Source: an uncultured Erysipelotrichaceae bacterium (GTDB lineage Bacteria > Bacillota_I > Bacilli_A > Erysipelotrichales > Erysipelotrichaceae). From it: 64,000 nt of DNA. The DNA lies in assembly GCA_947385085.1 (NCBI GenBank), contig CANDJN010000006.1:1-64000 (forward strand). Direction: 5' to 3'. Below the pieces are notes generated by a model. It searched no databases, had not been told where the DNA came from, and saw only the letters and a list, made by a program, of their open reading frames with translations. The position numbers and the translations under genes are program-made. Positions within the stretch are counted from its first letter, which is position 1. The number at the start of each line of letters is the position of its first letter. Of this stretch, positions 63,423 to 64,000 are shown piece after piece.

Positions 63423-64000
63423 ATGGAATATTTTGATTTATCTGGGAAGGTCGCACTTGTCAGCGGCTGTTCTCAAGGGCTTGGCTATGCGTGTGTTTTG
63501 ACCTTAGCCAGAGCAGGTGCGGATATTTTCGGCGTCAGTATCGGTGACGATACCCATTTGCGTGAAGAAGTGGAGGCGTGTGGACGTCAGTACCATTCGG
63601 TAACGATGTCACTGACTGTTCCAGGCGCTGTCGATCAGGTGGTTAAGGAATGCCTGGCGGCATATGGTCATATCGATATTCTTTTAAATTTTGCCGGGAT
63701 TGTGCGCAAATCACATACGCTGGAAGTAAATGAGGATTGTTTCGATGCGGTCATGGACATCAATGCCAAGGCTTGTTTCTTTTTATCACAGGCAGTCATT
63801 CGCATCATGATAAAGCAGGGACACGGAGGAAAAATCATCAATGCCTCCAGCATTCTCTCGCAGCGATCCAGCAATGATTTCTTGCCCTTCACCGCCAGCA
63901 AAGGTGCACTGGAAGCCATCACAAAGGCATTGGCAAATGAATTCGCGGCACAGGATATTCAAGTGAATGCGATTTCCTTTGGCTATATGACGACCGGAAC
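63423..64000 (+). CDS. Short-chain dehydrogenase (SDR), 3' end outside window
   Basis: The first 192 residues of an NAD(P)-dependent oxidoreductase of the KduD/FabG type. The dinucleotide motif is SGCSQGLGYA (14-23), then LLNFAGI (88-93 region, for NNAG) and the active-site Ser143 in NASSILSQ. The catalytic YxxxK reads FTASK, with Phe156 in place of Tyr and Lys160 kept. The rest of the fold (AITKALANEFAAQDIQVNAISFGYMTTG) is normal. GGAGG lies 7 bases before the ATG. The Tyr loss makes ordinary dehydrogenase activity doubtful. Substrate unknown. Confidence 0.85.
   Translation, partial: MEYFDLSGKVALVSGCSQGLGYACVLTLARAGADIFGVSIGDDTHLREEVEACGRQYHSVTMSLTVPGAVDQVVKECLAAYGHIDILLNFAGIVRKSHTLEVNEDCFDAVMDINAKACFFLSQAVIRIMIKQGHGGKIINASSILSQRSSNDFLPFTASKGALEAITKALANEFAAQDIQVNAISFGYMTTG

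Overview
The window looks like chromosome from a moderately low-GC Firmicute of the Erysipelotrichia/Clostridia type. This is inferred from AGGAGG-type ribosome-binding sites, sigma-A promoters, HrcA/CIRCE control of htpG, abundant lactose/cellobiose-class PTS proteins, a 2-hydroxyacyl-CoA dehydratase activator system and a glutaminase-altered PurF paralogue. No rRNA or species-diagnostic gene is present, so the species is not assigned.

Layout. 1-2930: a secreted surface protein (cut by the window edge) and a membrane-anchored ECF sigma factor, whose two promoters share a two-box motif. 3.2-10 kb: a GH13 amylase, a dead RloB-type gene, a Phd/RelE-like toxin-antitoxin pair, an AAA/DUF4143 ATPase, a uracil-DNA glycosylase overlapping stand-alone PTS IIA and IIB genes, and a zinc-ribbon protein. 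10-18 kb: a Lys/Ala-rich histone-H1-like protein, adenosine deaminase, htpG with two CIRCE operators, nanE, an M24 aminopeptidase and tRNA-Gln(CUG). 18.0-26.5 kb: an AT-rich sugar island (phospho-beta-glucosidase, MalY/PatB aminotransferase, PTS IIA and IIBC, PRD regulator) between two identical 24-bp direct repeats, with transposase debris just inside each. 26.6-32.3 kb: gltX, M18 aminopeptidase, DUF2156 and GNAT proteins, purine nucleoside phosphorylase.

32.5-41.3 kb is an accessory zone next to the 3' end of an intact rlmD/rumA-type methyltransferase gene. It holds decayed AbiE genes, a second AAA/DUF4143 ATPase with repeated operators, a serine-recombinase remnant, a 5'-truncated HEPN/Abi gene and two diverged ~150-bp repeats, each ending in an RlmD-like tail. 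It also holds a six-gene, one-strand cluster: two cytoplasmic proteins of unclear role, a phospholipase-D-like protein, a glycine-zipper membrane protein, a membrane/coiled-coil protein and a large unknown protein. This cluster is the best candidate here for an undescribed (defence-like) system.

41.3-64 kb returns to core genes: rlmD, YihY/BrkB, a lipoprotein, a pyrophosphatase-like protein, glycerate kinase with a Na+:alanine symporter, a GT51 transglycosylase, an Ig-like/NlpC-P60 wall protein, NAD(P)HX repair, coaBC-coaX, YitT, a PurF-like protein, a TetR-controlled operon of two 2-hydroxyacyl-CoA dehydratase activator-type proteins with a membrane protein, a small membrane protein and a partial short-chain dehydrogenase whose active-site Tyr is Phe.
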